Assembly: GCF_020881035.1 (NCBI RefSeq)
Contig: NZ_JAJITC010000005.1
Coordinates: 124,001 to 188,000, forward strand
Length of the DNA stretch: 64,000 bases
Origin: Paraburkholderia translucens
GTDB taxonomy: Bacteria; Pseudomonadota; Gammaproteobacteria; Burkholderiales; Burkholderiaceae
Direction: 5' to 3'
Shown here: piece by piece, positions 28,267-37,870 of the stretch
Layout of the letters: each line of letters starts with the position of its first letter
Numbering within the stretch: position 1 is the first letter of the stretch
The notes under the pieces: generated by a model
What the model was told of the DNA's origin: nothing
Databases searched by the model: none
The model's input: the letters and a program-made list of their open reading frames with translations, nothing else
Made by a program: the position numbers and the translations under genes

Positions 28267-29148
28267 TCGATCGACATCCCGGCGCGCTCCAGATGGAGCG
28301 CCGCGCTCGTGGAGCAAGCGGTGGCCACCTCGCAGCGGCTGGTCGATTCGGCTCATGTCCTCGACGAAGCCGTGCAACTCTTTACTATTGCCGGCTCGGC
28401 AAATTCGCGTCGCAGTCAGGGAGCAGGAGGCGCCGAACTTTCTGTTTCGGCTCGACAGCCTGATCGTGAATGACAACGGCTGCGTCATCAGCGACGCCAT
28501 AACAGGGTTGCGATTTCCATTCGCGGGTATCGAATCTGGTTATTGGGACGGACGCGAAGGACCCTCAGAAGCCCCACCGATGCCCCGCCCGCGAGGTTCG
28601 TCCGGCAATACGCGATGCAAGCGGAATAATGCGTATGTGGTTAACCCGCTCTTTCAACCCGCGGCGCGCGTGCTTATCGTGCTGGGTGCGCACGGCGGGC
28701 GACGAACTATAACCATCATGCCGCCATCCGTTGCAATCGAAGTCGCGCGAGACGGCGCGTGACGTCTTCTGCGGCAAAGAAGCGAGCGGACCACAATCGG
28801 GAGACCTCCGTAGAGGGGACAAAAAATGTTCGGATGCAAGATGATCGACGTCAGCGCCTTATCCGTCCGACCTGCTCTAACACGGGTCCTCGCGCGAGCG
28901 CGCCGGTCCCGTCACGGCTACGTCCATCCCGTCGACCGTCCCCGCGAAAAGATTCAGCAGGGCCAATAGCCACTGGCGGACTCAGCGCGGCGTACGCCGT
29001 GGCCGCCCCTACCCCTGACCGACCAGCCGAACCCCGGCTTCGGGTGTGCAAACCGTTACGCCGGATCCCGCTCACCGTGTTCTCACAGAAAGGAACGAGC
29101 GGTCCGATTCTCAATCGTTGTTACGTGGGTTACTAGCAAGGAAATCGA
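28267..29148. other. Gene-poor interval upstream of liv operon
   Basis: About 880 bp. It holds a chemoreceptor scar (28300-28395) and otherwise only motif-free frames; one plus-strand frame at 28355-28762 contains a non-random-looking FLFRLDSLIVNDNG stretch that I cannot assign. The promoter of the liv operon should lie in the last 150 bp, but no clear element was identified. Confidence 0.45.
28300..28395 (+). pseudogene. C-terminal scar of a methyl-accepting chemotaxis protein
   Basis: In one plus frame the sequence reads AALVEQAVATSQRLVDSAHV then LDEAVQLFTIAG. This matches the conserved end of proteobacterial MCP signalling domains (NAALVEQAAAAAxSL, then a short amphipathic stretch with AVxxFxL). 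Nothing upstream continues the domain, because the XRE gene ends 33 bp before it. It is a short remnant after deletion. Confidence 0.55.
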
Positions 29149-30324
29149 ATGCAAAACAAAAAGCGCACTTTGCTGAAAGCCGCGGCCGCACTCATGCTGG
29201 CGGGTTCGAGCGTGGTCGCCCATGCGGACGATGTGGTCAAGATCGGGCTCATCGTTCCGATGAGCGGCCCGTTCGCTTCCACGGGACGCCAGATCGATGC
29301 GGCGGTCAAGCTGTACATGGCCCAACACGGCGACACGGTCGCGGGCAAGAAGATCCAGGTCATCCTGAAGGACGACACCAACGTCCCGGACACCACCAAG
29401 CGCCTCGCGCAGGAGCTGATCGTCAAGGACCACGTCTCCGTACTGGCCGGCTTCGGGTTGACGCCGCTCGCTCTCGCCGCCGCACCGCTCGCGACCCAGG
29501 CGAAGGTGCCGATGGTCGTGATGGCCGCGGCCACCGCGATGGTCACGGAGCAGTCGCCTTACATCGTGCGCTCGGGCTTCACGCTGCCGCAAAACACGCT
29601 GGGCATCGCCCGTTGGGCGCCGAAAAACGGCATCAAAAAAGTGGCTACGCTGGTGGCCGACTACGGTCCCGGCATCGACGCGCAGAACTCCTTCAAGAAG
29701 GTGTTCGAAGCGCAGGGCGGCAACGTCGTCGAGCAACTGCGCGTGCCGGTCGCCAACCCGGACTTTTCGCCGTTCCTGCAGAAGGTCGCCGACATCAAGC
29801 CTGACGCGCTGTTCATCTTCGTGCCGTCGGGTGCCGGCGCCGTGTTCATGAAGCAGTTCGCCGAGCGGGGCCTCGCCAAACAGGGCATCAAATTGATCGG
29901 TACCGGCGACGTGGTGGACGACGACATCCTGAACGCCATGGGTGACGTGGCGTTGGGCACCGTGACATCAATGCACTACACGGCTGCGCTCGACAATCCC
30001 GAGAACCGCGCCTACGTCGCGGCTTTCGAGAAGGCCAACCCGGGCATGCGCCCGAACTTCCACAGCGTCGGCGCCTATGACGGCATGCACCTGATCTACG
30101 CGGCGCTGCAAGCCACCAAGGGCGACACCAGCGGCGACAAGCTGCTGGCGGCCATGAAGGGGCAGAAATGGAACAGCCCGCGCGGCCCGGTCGAGCTCGA
30201 TGCGCAGACGCGTGAAATGATCCAGAACGTGTACATCACCCGCACGGAACGCGTGAACAGCCAGTTGTTCAACGTGTCTTTCGACGAAGTCGATGCCGTC
30301 AAGGATCCGGCCAAGATCAAATAA
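29149..30324 (+). CDS. livK: ABC transporter substrate-binding protein, Leu/Ile/Val type
   Basis: The 391-aa periplasmic binding protein has a signal peptide (KKRTLLKAAAALMLAGSSVVAHA, cleaved near residue 25). The mature type I fold starts VKIGLIVPMSGPFASTGRQI and includes KIQVILKDDTNVPDTTKRLA, FRSVGAYDGMH-like elements (FHSVGAYDGMHLIY) and a C-terminal SPRGPVELDAQTRE. It captures a ligand for LivHMGF; relatives bind branched-chain amino acids, amides or aromatic acids, so the ligand is uncertain. ATG 29149 has AAGGAAATCG upstream. It is the first gene of the operon, followed by a hairpin at 30370-30402. Confidence 0.93.
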   Translation: MQNKKRTLLKAAAALMLAGSSVVAHADDVVKIGLIVPMSGPFASTGRQIDAAVKLYMAQHGDTVAGKKIQVILKDDTNVPDTTKRLAQELIVKDHVSVLAGFGLTPLALAAAPLATQAKVPMVVMAAATAMVTEQSPYIVRSGFTLPQNTLGIARWAPKNGIKKVATLVADYGPGIDAQNSFKKVFEAQGGNVVEQLRVPVANPDFSPFLQKVADIKPDALFIFVPSGAGAVFMKQFAERGLAKQGIKLIGTGDVVDDDILNAMGDVALGTVTSMHYTAALDNPENRAYVAAFEKANPGMRPNFHSVGAYDGMHLIYAALQATKGDTSGDKLLAAMKGQKWNSPRGPVELDAQTREMIQNVYITRTERVNSQLFNVSFDEVDAVKDPAKIK

Positions 30325-30369
30325 TCTCGTCAAAGCTGATCAGGCGGTGTCCCGATACTCCGGCTTGCC

Positions 30370-30402
30370 CGCCGCGCCCCTCGCACTGCCAGGGGCGCGG
30401 CG
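30370..30402 (+). terminator. Intercistronic hairpin between livK and livH
   Basis: A perfect 12-bp GC-rich stem (arms 30370-30381 and 30391-30402) with a 9-nt loop is followed by TTTC. It lies in the 96-bp gap between the binding-protein gene and the permease genes. Such hairpins act as partial terminators or 3-prime stabilisers that keep binding-protein mRNA more abundant than permease mRNA. Confidence 0.75.
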
Positions 30403-30420
30403 TTTCGGTGTTAAAAATTC

Positions 30421-31281
30421 ATGTTGACCATTCTCTTCGACGGTATTGCCTACGGCATGCTTCTGTTCGTGCTGGCGAGCGGTCTTGCCATCACACTGGG
30501 GCTGATGAATTTCGTCAACCTGGCGCACGGTGCCTTCGCCATGGTGGGCGGCTACGCCACCGTGCTCGCCATGTCGCGTCTGGGCGTCCCCTTCCTCTGC
30601 GCGTTGCCCCTTGCGTTCGTCGTGTCCGCCGTACTTGGCGGCATCCTCGAACGTACGCTCTACAAGCGGGTCTACGGGCAATCCGAGCTCAATCAGGTGC
30701 TGTTCACGATCGGCCTGACTTTCATGGCCATCGCGACGGTCGACTACTTCATGGGTTCGACCCAGCAGTTCCTGAACCTGCCGCAATGGCTCCAGGGCCG
30801 CACGGTGTTCGCCGGCATCGGCATCGGTCACTACCGGTTGTTCGTGATCCTCGTGTGCGTGGTACTCGTCATCGCGCTCCAGCTGATCCTGACCAAAACC
30901 CGCTTCGGCAGCCGGCTGCGTGCATCGGTGGATGATCCGCGCGCGGCGAGCGGCCTCGGCATCAACATCAACTTCGTGTTTCTCACCACCTTCGCCTTCG
31001 GGTCCGGCCTCGCCGGACTCGGGGGCGCGCTGGGCGCGAACATGCTCGGCCTGGATCCGATCTTCCCGCTCAAGTTCATGATCTATTTCCTGGTCGTGGT
31101 CGCGGTAGGCGGCACGACCTCGCTGACTGGTCCGCTGTTGGCCTCGCTGCTGCTCGGCATCGCCGACGTGGCGGGCAAGTACTACATCCCCGATCTCGGG
31201 GCGTTCATCATTTACGGCGTCATGATCATCACCCTGATGTGGCGGCCACAAGGTCTATTCGTCAGGGCGGGGGGCAAATGA
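30421..31281 (+). CDS. livH: Branched-chain amino acid-type ABC permease LivH
   Basis: The 286-aa inner-membrane protein with about eight spans forms half of the translocation pore. Family motifs include LASGLAITLGLMNFVNLAHG near the N-terminus, GRTVFAGIGI, TKTRFGSRLRASVDDPRAA (the cytoplasmic EAA-like loop) and a C-terminal LMWRPQGLFVR. The ATG at 30421 has no strong Shine-Dalgarno sequence. Its stop codon overlaps the start of livM (ATGA). Confidence 0.94.
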   Translation: MLTILFDGIAYGMLLFVLASGLAITLGLMNFVNLAHGAFAMVGGYATVLAMSRLGVPFLCALPLAFVVSAVLGGILERTLYKRVYGQSELNQVLFTIGLTFMAIATVDYFMGSTQQFLNLPQWLQGRTVFAGIGIGHYRLFVILVCVVLVIALQLILTKTRFGSRLRASVDDPRAASGLGININFVFLTTFAFGSGLAGLGGALGANMLGLDPIFPLKFMIYFLVVVAVGGTTSLTGPLLASLLLGIADVAGKYYIPDLGAFIIYGVMIITLMWRPQGLFVRAGGK

Positions 31282-32291
31282 AGCCGGCAACTACTATCGG
31301 AATGGGTACGTCGACGATTGCACCGAAGGTCCGCAGCATGGGCAGACAGTGGTCTCGCTGGCGCCCCGCGGAAATCATTTTCTGGATCGCGGCCCTGGGC
31401 GCCTGCCTGCTACCGCTGAACAACTACCTGCTGCTCAATGAGATGGCGATTCTCGCGTTGTTCGCGGTATCGCTGGACCTGATCCTCGGCTACGCCGGGA
31501 TCGTCTCGCTGGGCCATGCAGCCTTTTTCGGTCTGGGCGCTTATTCGGCTGCGTTGCTGGCGAAGTACTTCAACCTGGATCCGCTGCCGGGCATGCTGAT
31601 CTCGTGCGGCGTGGCGGCGTTTGCGGGCCTCGTCACCAGCGTGCTGGTGATGCGCGGCTCGGATCTCACGCGCCTGATGGTGACGCTTGGCGTGGCCTCC
31701 ATCCTGCATGAACTGGCCAACAAGCTGGGCTGGCTCACCGGCGGGGCCGACGGCATGACGGGCGTGCCGATGGTGCCGCTCTTCGGGCACTTCGAGTTCG
31801 ACCTGTTCGGCAAGGTGGCCTACACCTATTCGATCGTCACACTGTTCGTGCTGTTCGTGCTCGCACGCGCCGTGGTGAAGTCGCCGTTCGGCATGTCGCT
31901 CCAGGTGGTCCGCCAGAATCCGCTTCGCGCGGCTGCGATGGGCGTGCCGGTCAACCTGCGCCGCACCGCCGTATACACGCTGAGCGCTGCCTACGCCGGC
32001 GTGGCCGGCGCCCTGCTCGCGCAGACCACGGGCTTCGCGTCGCTCGACGTGCTCGACTTCCACCGCTCGGCCGACGTGCTGCTGATGCTGATGATTGGCG
32101 GAGCGGGTTATCTGTATGGCGGCATCATCGGCGCAGTCGTGTTCAGGTTCATGCAGGACCGGCTGGCGGACATCACGCCGCAATACTGGCAGTTCTGGAT
32201 CGGACTGCTGCTGGTGATCATCGTGATCGTCGGTCACGAGCGGCTCGTGCGTCCGTGGACGTGGTTCCGTCGCAGCGGGAGCAACGCATGA
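31278..32291 (+). CDS. livM: Branched-chain amino acid-type ABC permease LivM
   Basis: This 337-aa inner-membrane permease is the partner of LivH. Typical stretches are LDLILGYAGIVSLGHAAFFG and KSPFGMSLQVVRQNPLRAAA (ABC-contacting loop), and a late GGAGYLYGGIIGAVVF. The N-terminus carries about 45 hydrophilic residues before the first span. ATG 31278 overlaps the livH stop, indicating translational coupling; the open frame extends 39 nt further upstream without family residues. The 3-prime end overlaps the livG start by ATGA. Confidence 0.93.
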   Translation: MKPATTIGMGTSTIAPKVRSMGRQWSRWRPAEIIFWIAALGACLLPLNNYLLLNEMAILALFAVSLDLILGYAGIVSLGHAAFFGLGAYSAALLAKYFNLDPLPGMLISCGVAAFAGLVTSVLVMRGSDLTRLMVTLGVASILHELANKLGWLTGGADGMTGVPMVPLFGHFEFDLFGKVAYTYSIVTLFVLFVLARAVVKSPFGMSLQVVRQNPLRAAAMGVPVNLRRTAVYTLSAAYAGVAGALLAQTTGFASLDVLDFHRSADVLLMLMIGGAGYLYGGIIGAVVFRFMQDRLADITPQYWQFWIGLLLVIIVIVGHERLVRPWTWFRRSGSNA

Positions 32292-33044
32292 CGATCGCAC
32301 TGCAGACATTCAATCTGGTCAAGCGCTTCGGCGGCCTCGTCGCTACCAACGACGTGTCGATCACAGTCGAGAAAGGCGCTCGCCAGGCCCTGATCGGCCC
32401 CAACGGCGCCGGCAAGACCACACTGATCAATCAGCTGACCGGCGTGTTGACACCGACTTCGGGCCGCATCGAACTCGAAGGCCAGGACATCACCTCGCTG
32501 TCCGTGCACAAGCGAGCCCGCGCGGGCCTCGTCCGCACGTTCCAGATCAACCAGCTGTTCAAGGAGATGACGCCGGCCGAATCGCTGTCCGTGGCGATCT
32601 CCGAACGTGATGGTCTCGGCGCGCGCTTCTGGCGCGCGCTGGGCCATCGCGGCGAAGTCATGGACGAGGTCGCTTCGCTGCTCGAACAGTGCAGGCTGAT
32701 CGACGTCATGCATCGCGAAACACACGTGCTGCCCTACGGCAAACAGCGCCTGCTTGAAATCGCGCTGGCGCTGGCGGCAAAGCCGCGGGTGCTGCTGCTC
32801 GACGAACCGGTGGCCGGTGTTCCCGACGGCGAACGCCGCGAGATTCTCAACACGGTCGCCGCCTTGCCCGAAGACGTGACCATTGTGCTGATCGAGCACG
32901 ACATGGACCTGGTGTTCAGCTTCGCCGACCGCATTTCGGTGCTGGTGAGCGGCGGCCTGCTGACCGAGGGCGCATGCGCCGAAATCGCCCGCGACCCTCG
33001 CGTGAAGGCTGTGTATCTGGGCGAGGAGCTGGCGGGAGGCGAAT

Positions 33045-33052
<8 letters not shown>
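32288..33052 (+). CDS. livG: ABC transporter ATPase LivG
   Basis: The 254-aa cytoplasmic ATPase has Walker A GPNGAGKTT (about residues 38-46), signature LPYGKQRLLEIALALA, Walker B VLLLDEP and an H-loop in LIEHDMD. The signature deviates from the LSGGQ consensus in the way usual for LivG relatives. ATG 32288 overlaps the livM stop and its own end overlaps livF by 8 bp, so the permease and ATPase genes are translationally linked. Confidence 0.93.
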
Positions 33053-33752
<700 letters not shown>

Positions 33753-33853
33753 AAGCCGTGCGATGCGTCAGCAGGGCTGCGCCGCGAAAGCGGCGACCGC
33801 CCGGTCGAATGCATCCGGCGTACAGGCAGGGAGCGGATCGAGCGCTCACGACA

Positions 33854-34984
33854 TCACGAAGGTTTCCCTCGCTCGGCTTGGCGCGACGCGCACAAGCGCC
33901 ACGAGGCTTTCGGCGCAGCCACTGTTTCGGCAACGTTGCGCCACCAGCGATCACCGCGATGCACCGCGTTCAGATCGAGCCGTTCGCCCATGCGCGGCGT
34001 CGACAGCGCGACACCGCGCGCAAGCGCCAGCCCCGTCACACGTTCGAACGGTTCCTGCCAGCGGTGCATCGCGAGGTCGAACGTGCCGTTATGAATCGGC
34101 ACGAGCCAGCGGCCTCGCAGGTCGATATGCGCCTGCACGGTTTCTTCGGGATGCATATGAACGTACGGCCACATCGCGTCGTACGCGCCGGTTTCGACCA
34201 ACGTGACGTCGAATGGTCCGAGGCGCTCGCCGATCGTGCTGAACCCGTCGAAATAGCCGGTGTCGCCGCTGAAGAAAACGCGCAGATCGTTGTCGACGAT
34301 CACCCACGACGCCCACAACGTACGATTGCCGTCGAACAGGCTGCGTCCGGAAAAGTGCTGCGCGGGCGTCGCGGTGAACTGGATGCCCTCGACCTCTGTA
34401 CCCTCCCACCAGTCGAACTGCCGCACCTTCGCCGCGTCGATGCCCCATTCGATCAGCCGATCGCCGACGCCCAGCGGCGTCAAGAACACCTCGGTGCGCT
34501 GCGCCAGCGCGATGACGGTTTCGCGGTCGAGATGGTCATAGTGATCGTGCGACAGGATCACGCCGTGCAGTGGCGGCAAATCGGCGAGCGCGACAGGCGG
34601 TGCGTGAAAGCGCTTCGGACCGAGATTGCGGAATGGCGAGGCCCGCTCGGCAAACACGGGATCAGTCAGCCAGAACTTGTCGCGCAACTTCAGCAGCATC
34701 GTCGAATGACCGAGCCGATACAGGCTGCGGTCGGGCGCCGCGTGGAGTTGCTCGCGCGTCAGCGTCTCGACGGGCAACGAGTCGGTCGGCACGGTGCCGC
34801 GCGGCTTGTTGAACAGCATCGTCCACGCGAGACCGAGTGTTTTGCGCAGGCCTTGCGCCGGACGCGGCTTGACGTTGCGAAAGCGTTCGCCGTCGTGCTG
34901 AGGCGACTGGTGGAAGCTCGCGCGGCTACGTTTCGCGGCGCTTACGCCGAGCATGCGGTGGACAAGAGCGGGAAGCGACGTCAT
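33854..34984 (-). CDS. MBL-fold hydrolase, UlaG/NAPE-PLD-like
   Basis: The 376-aa protein belongs to the lactamase_B_2 group. Metal ligands are visible in LSHDHYDHLD, TATPAQHFSGRS, FFSGDTGYFDGF and the C-terminal PIHNGTFDLAMH. The segment YRLGHSTMLLKL precedes the metal motif as in NAPE-hydrolysing phospholipase D-like proteins, so a lipid or lactone substrate is possible but unproven. A hydrophilic 90-residue N-terminus precedes the domain. ATG 34984 has GAAGG upstream. It is divergent from a TetR regulator, with two matched operator sites in the 84-bp gap, so it is probably repressed by that regulator. Confidence 0.87.
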   Translation of the reverse strand: MTSLPALVHRMLGVSAAKRSRASFHQSPQHDGERFRNVKPRPAQGLRKTLGLAWTMLFNKPRGTVPTDSLPVETLTREQLHAAPDRSLYRLGHSTMLLKLRDKFWLTDPVFAERASPFRNLGPKRFHAPPVALADLPPLHGVILSHDHYDHLDRETVIALAQRTEVFLTPLGVGDRLIEWGIDAAKVRQFDWWEGTEVEGIQFTATPAQHFSGRSLFDGNRTLWASWVIVDNDLRVFFSGDTGYFDGFSTIGERLGPFDVTLVETGAYDAMWPYVHMHPEETVQAHIDLRGRWLVPIHNGTFDLAMHRWQEPFERVTGLALARGVALSTPRMGERLDLNAVHRGDRWWRNVAETVAAPKASWRLCASRQAERGKPS

Positions 34985-35008
34985 GAAGTTGGCCTTCGGG
35001 GGAAAATG

Positions 35009-35058
35009 TACACTCGGCAGTGTAGTTAATTCTCCAGAAAAGTAAACTGCCCAGTGTA
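35009..35058. promoter_or_regulatory. Twin TetR operator between MBL hydrolase and tetR
   Basis: Two matching sites are visible: TACACT-CGGC-AGTGTA (35009-35024) and TAAACT-GCCC-AGTGTA (35043-35058). Each is a 6-4-6 inverted repeat differing in one arm base, and their centres are 34 bp apart. They lie in the 84-bp gap between the divergent MBL gene and TetR gene, so one regulator could control both promoters. Confidence 0.75.
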
Positions 35059-35068
35059 AAATTGTCGT

Positions 35069-35683
35069 ATGGAAACCAGTGCTCCGTATCAACGTCTGAC
35101 CGACCGCAAACGCGTCGCGATCGTCGGCGCCGCAATAGAGGAATTCCTCGCGGCCGGCTTCGGCGCGACCAGCATGGACCGGATCGCCGCCCGCGCGAAC
35201 GTCTCGAAGCGCACGGTCTATAACCATTTCCCCAGCAAGGAAGCGCTTTTCGCGGCGATTCTCCAGCAGATGTGGGACGCTTGTCAGGACGGCGATGCTC
35301 CCTCTTATCGTGCCGGCGAGCCCTTGCGCGCACAGTTGCTCGAACTGTTGGAACGCAAGCTGCGGCTGCTGCACGACGAGTCGTTTTTGTCGCTTGCGCG
35401 CGTGGCGATCGCGGCTGGCATACATTCGCCGGAACGGGCACGGGATATGGTCGCTCGCATGGGGGAGCGCGAGGAAGATCTGGCGGCGTGGGTCCGGGCG
35501 GCCGCCGCGGACGGCCGCATCAAGACCGATGATCCTGCCTTCGCGGCACTGCAGTTGCAGGCGCTCGTGAAGGGTTTTGCTTTCTGGCCGCAAGTGGCGA
35601 TGGGACAAATGCCGCTCGGCGCCGCGGAGCAAAAGCGGATCGCGGAAGCGGCCGCGGATATGTTTCTTGCGCGGTACGCGTGA
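35069..35683 (+). CDS. TetR-family transcriptional regulator
   Basis: The 204-aa protein has an N-terminal helix-turn-helix (about residues 10-56) with AIVGAAIEEFLAAGFGATSM, then DRIAARANVSKRTVYNHFPSKEALF, the classic TetR signature. The C-terminal region (about 80-200) is of the AefR/TetR_C type, with HSPERARDMVARMGEREEDL and LQALVKGFAFWPQVAMGQ. It should bind the twin sites just upstream and repress itself and the divergent MBL hydrolase. The ligand is unknown. Confidence 0.93.
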   Translation: METSAPYQRLTDRKRVAIVGAAIEEFLAAGFGATSMDRIAARANVSKRTVYNHFPSKEALFAAILQQMWDACQDGDAPSYRAGEPLRAQLLELLERKLRLLHDESFLSLARVAIAAGIHSPERARDMVARMGEREEDLAAWVRAAAADGRIKTDDPAFAALQLQALVKGFAFWPQVAMGQMPLGAAEQKRIAEAAADMFLARYA

Positions 35684-35771
35684 AACGCAGGCAGTTCGTT
35701 CGCGTTCGCGCCAAGCTGACGAGCCGGGCGTACGATATAACCGTGTCGACGTCGATCCTCGGGAGGGCGAC

Positions 35772-35963
35772 ATGAAAGCGGTGTGCCCGCTGCACGGGCC
35801 AACGACCATCGTCCGTACGAACGCCTACGGATTTCCTGTCTACGCGTGCTGCTGCAACGACGTGACGTTCGTCACGCCGCCGGACGCATGTACAAGGGAG
35901 CCGGCGCAACGCGGCAGTGACCCGACGGCCGAAAAACCGAAAATGCGCAAGGAACGGGAGTGA
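35772..35963 (+). CDS. Small cysteine-rich protein
   Basis: The 63-aa protein is preceded by a strong GGGAGG (spacing about 5-6 nt). It reads MKAVCPLHGPTTIVRTNAYG then FPVYACCCNDVTFVTPPDAC, with cysteines at positions 5, 27, 28, 29 and 41 and histidine 8. This suggests a possible metal-binding knuckle. The tail is charged and probably disordered. I do not recognise the family. It lies 88 bp after the TetR gene in the same direction. Confidence 0.6.
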   Translation: MKAVCPLHGPTTIVRTNAYGFPVYACCCNDVTFVTPPDACTREPAQRGSDPTAEKPKMRKERE

Positions 35964-36118
35964 CGATCCGGTCCATTGAGTCTGCCGTCGCCGAACATCC
36001 CGCCAGCCGCGCGAGCGGCAAAACTGCGGAACCGGTCGCAAATACTCGTGCGCGCCACGCGATTGAAACGTCTGCATGCGTTGCGCTCATTCGCGGCCGG
36101 TTGTCATCGTGGGCTGTT

Positions 36119-36451
36119 TTATTGGCCCGCGGCCGGAGACCTAACGCTCGGGGTGGCCAGCGTGTTGTTGCTCTTCGGTGCGTCGGACGTCGACTTGCTG
36201 TTCGTGCTGCTCGGCAGACCCGAGTTCGGCGGTCTGGTGGCCATACCGGTGTCCGAGTTCCCGGTGCCCGGCATGCCGTAGCCGCCCGTCCTACTGTTCA
36301 TCTGGTTCGCCGGGCTAGCGGTGCTGCCGGACGTACCGCTACCGTTGCCGCTGCTGCTACCGCTCTGGCCTCCGGCCATCTGTGCGACAGCGCCGCCAGA
36401 CAGCGTGAGCGCGGCGACGGCCGCGACTAATGCGATGGTTGTCTTGCTCAT
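36119..36451 (-). CDS. Small secreted Ser/Gly/Asn-rich protein
   Basis: The 110-aa protein has a clear signal peptide (MSKTTIALVAAVAALTLSGGAVA, cleaved near residue 23). The mature part is low-complexity Ser/Gly/Asn/Thr (QSGSSSGNGSGTSGSTASPA) and probably unstructured. ATG 36451 follows AAGGAGGGATGGATC, an excellent ribosome-binding site; the open frame extends upstream without signal peptide features. Such small proteins are frequent in Burkholderia and have no assigned role. It is divergent from cytochrome b561. Confidence 0.8.
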   Translation of the reverse strand: MSKTTIALVAAVAALTLSGGAVAQMAGGQSGSSSGNGSGTSGSTASPANQMNSRTGGYGMPGTGNSDTGMATRPPNSGLPSSTNSKSTSDAPKSNNTLATPSVRSPAAGQ

Positions 36452-36671
36452 GATCCATCCCTCCTTAATTGGCCCGGAATATAGACACAGACGGTTGACG
36501 CCTGCTCTACGGGGATTCCCGCAATCACCGTGCCGCGTGCTTGCCCACTCGCCAATCCAGGTCAGGCTCGAAATGATGAATTCCCTTGCCCGCGTGGCTC
36601 CGTCGGTACTCCGGGCAACTCGCGTACGAAGCGCATTTCGTCCCAGCCGATTGCGGACGTAGCCACGACAA

Positions 36672-37364
36672 ATGGATTCCCCCGAACCCATCACGCGGCC
36701 GACACAGCCTGTGGCCCGCCCGGTGCTCGTCTGGGATGCGCCGGTACGACTATTTCACTGGCTGGTCGTCGCGCTGGTCACGGCGGCTTACGTCACCCTG
36801 AAGCTGAACTGGATCGACTGGCACGTGCGGGTCGGCGAGACGCTGCTCGCATTGGTCATTTTTCGGCTGCTGTGGGGCTGCTTTGGCAGTGAGACCGCGC
36901 GCTTTCGCAGTTTCGTGGCATCACCCGCGGCTGCGCTTCGTCATTTGCGGCGTCTGTTTCATCGCGAGCCGGATGTGCAGGTAGGTCACAATGCGGCCGG
37001 CGGCTGGATGGTGCTGTTGCTGCTCGCGCTGCTGCTGATCGAGACGCTGAGCGGGCTATACGTCAACAATGACATCGCCGACGAAGGTCCGTTGAGCGCG
37101 CTGGTGCCGGTATGGCTCGCCAACGCAATCTCGGACCTGCACGGGCTCGTTTGGTACATGCTGCTGGCCGCAGTGACGCTGCACGTGCTGGTGATTGCAC
37201 TGTACGCGCTAGCGAAGGGACACAACCTGCTGCGTCCGATGCTGACCGGCTATAAACCTCTGCCCCCGTCCATCGACGCACCCCGGCAGACGCCAGCGCT
37301 GCTGGCGCTGCTTCCGCTCGGCGTCGGCACTGTCGTGGTGATGCTGCTCGCGGCTTATCTCTGA
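36672..37364 (+). CDS. Cytochrome b561-type di-haem membrane protein
   Basis: The 230-aa protein has about five membrane spans and the bacterial cytochrome b561 pattern: VWDAPVRLFHWLVVALV with an early haem-ligand histidine, then GETLLALVIFRLLWGCFGSE, VGHNAAGGWMVLLLLALLL, SDLHGLVWYMLLAAVTLHV and a C-terminal ALAKGHNLLRPM. The histidines in spans 1, 3 and 4 are suitable for two b-haems. It likely transfers electrons between quinol and a soluble periplasmic partner such as a c-type cytochrome, but no partner gene is adjacent. Confidence 0.88.
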   Translation: MDSPEPITRPTQPVARPVLVWDAPVRLFHWLVVALVTAAYVTLKLNWIDWHVRVGETLLALVIFRLLWGCFGSETARFRSFVASPAAALRHLRRLFHREPDVQVGHNAAGGWMVLLLLALLLIETLSGLYVNNDIADEGPLSALVPVWLANAISDLHGLVWYMLLAAVTLHVLVIALYALAKGHNLLRPMLTGYKPLPPSIDAPRQTPALLALLPLGVGTVVVMLLAAYL

Positions 37365-37408
37365 ACCTGCCGCAAGCCTGATCTGGCTGCGCGGCTAACG
37401 GAGTTGCT

Positions 37409-37870
37409 TCAACTGCCCTTCGGCGGCATCACCTGGCCGCGAATCTCGCCGCCCGGATTGTTCTTCGTGTGAACGTTGATGTACATGTCGCCGGCTTCGA
37501 ACATTTTGGCTTCGTCCGGGGATAGCGTGGCCTGACCGGTCATCGGGCTTGTCACCTCCATGGCGCCTTTCTGCGAGATCCAGACCTTCGGGCTGGCGTT
37601 TTTACCTGTCGGAGCGGGCCCGTGGAAATGCGCCATCGTGGCCGGACTCGTCAAACCGCTGAAGGTGATGTTCCAGGTGACGACCCGCGTGCTGGGGTCG
37701 TACGTGAGCTTTGCGTTGCCGCTGCCTGGAGTCGTCACGGGCGGAACCTGTTGAGCGCCCGTCAACGGCACATCGAATGAGACGGGCGCCGCTTGCGCCA
37801 ACGTCAACGTGCCCGCCAAGGCCAAACCACTGAACATCATGAAAGCGCGTCGCGAGATGGATAGTGACAT
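37409..37870 (-). CDS. CHRD-domain secreted protein
   Basis: The 153-aa secreted protein has a signal peptide (SRRAFMMFSGLALAGTLTLAQA, cleaved near residue 28) with a twin-arginine-like RR, although the following residues are not a classical Tat motif. The CHRD domain spans about residues 30-150, with LTGAQQVPPVTTPGSGNAKL, TMAHFHGPAPTGKNA and INVHTKNNPGGEIRGQV. CHRD domains occur in chordin and in bacterial extracellular proteins and may bind metal; the function is unknown. ATG 37870 has AGGAG 9 nt upstream. Confidence 0.9.
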   Translation of the reverse strand: MSLSISRRAFMMFSGLALAGTLTLAQAAPVSFDVPLTGAQQVPPVTTPGSGNAKLTYDPSTRVVTWNITFSGLTSPATMAHFHGPAPTGKNASPKVWISQKGAMEVTSPMTGQATLSPDEAKMFEAGDMYINVHTKNNPGGEIRGQVMPPKGS

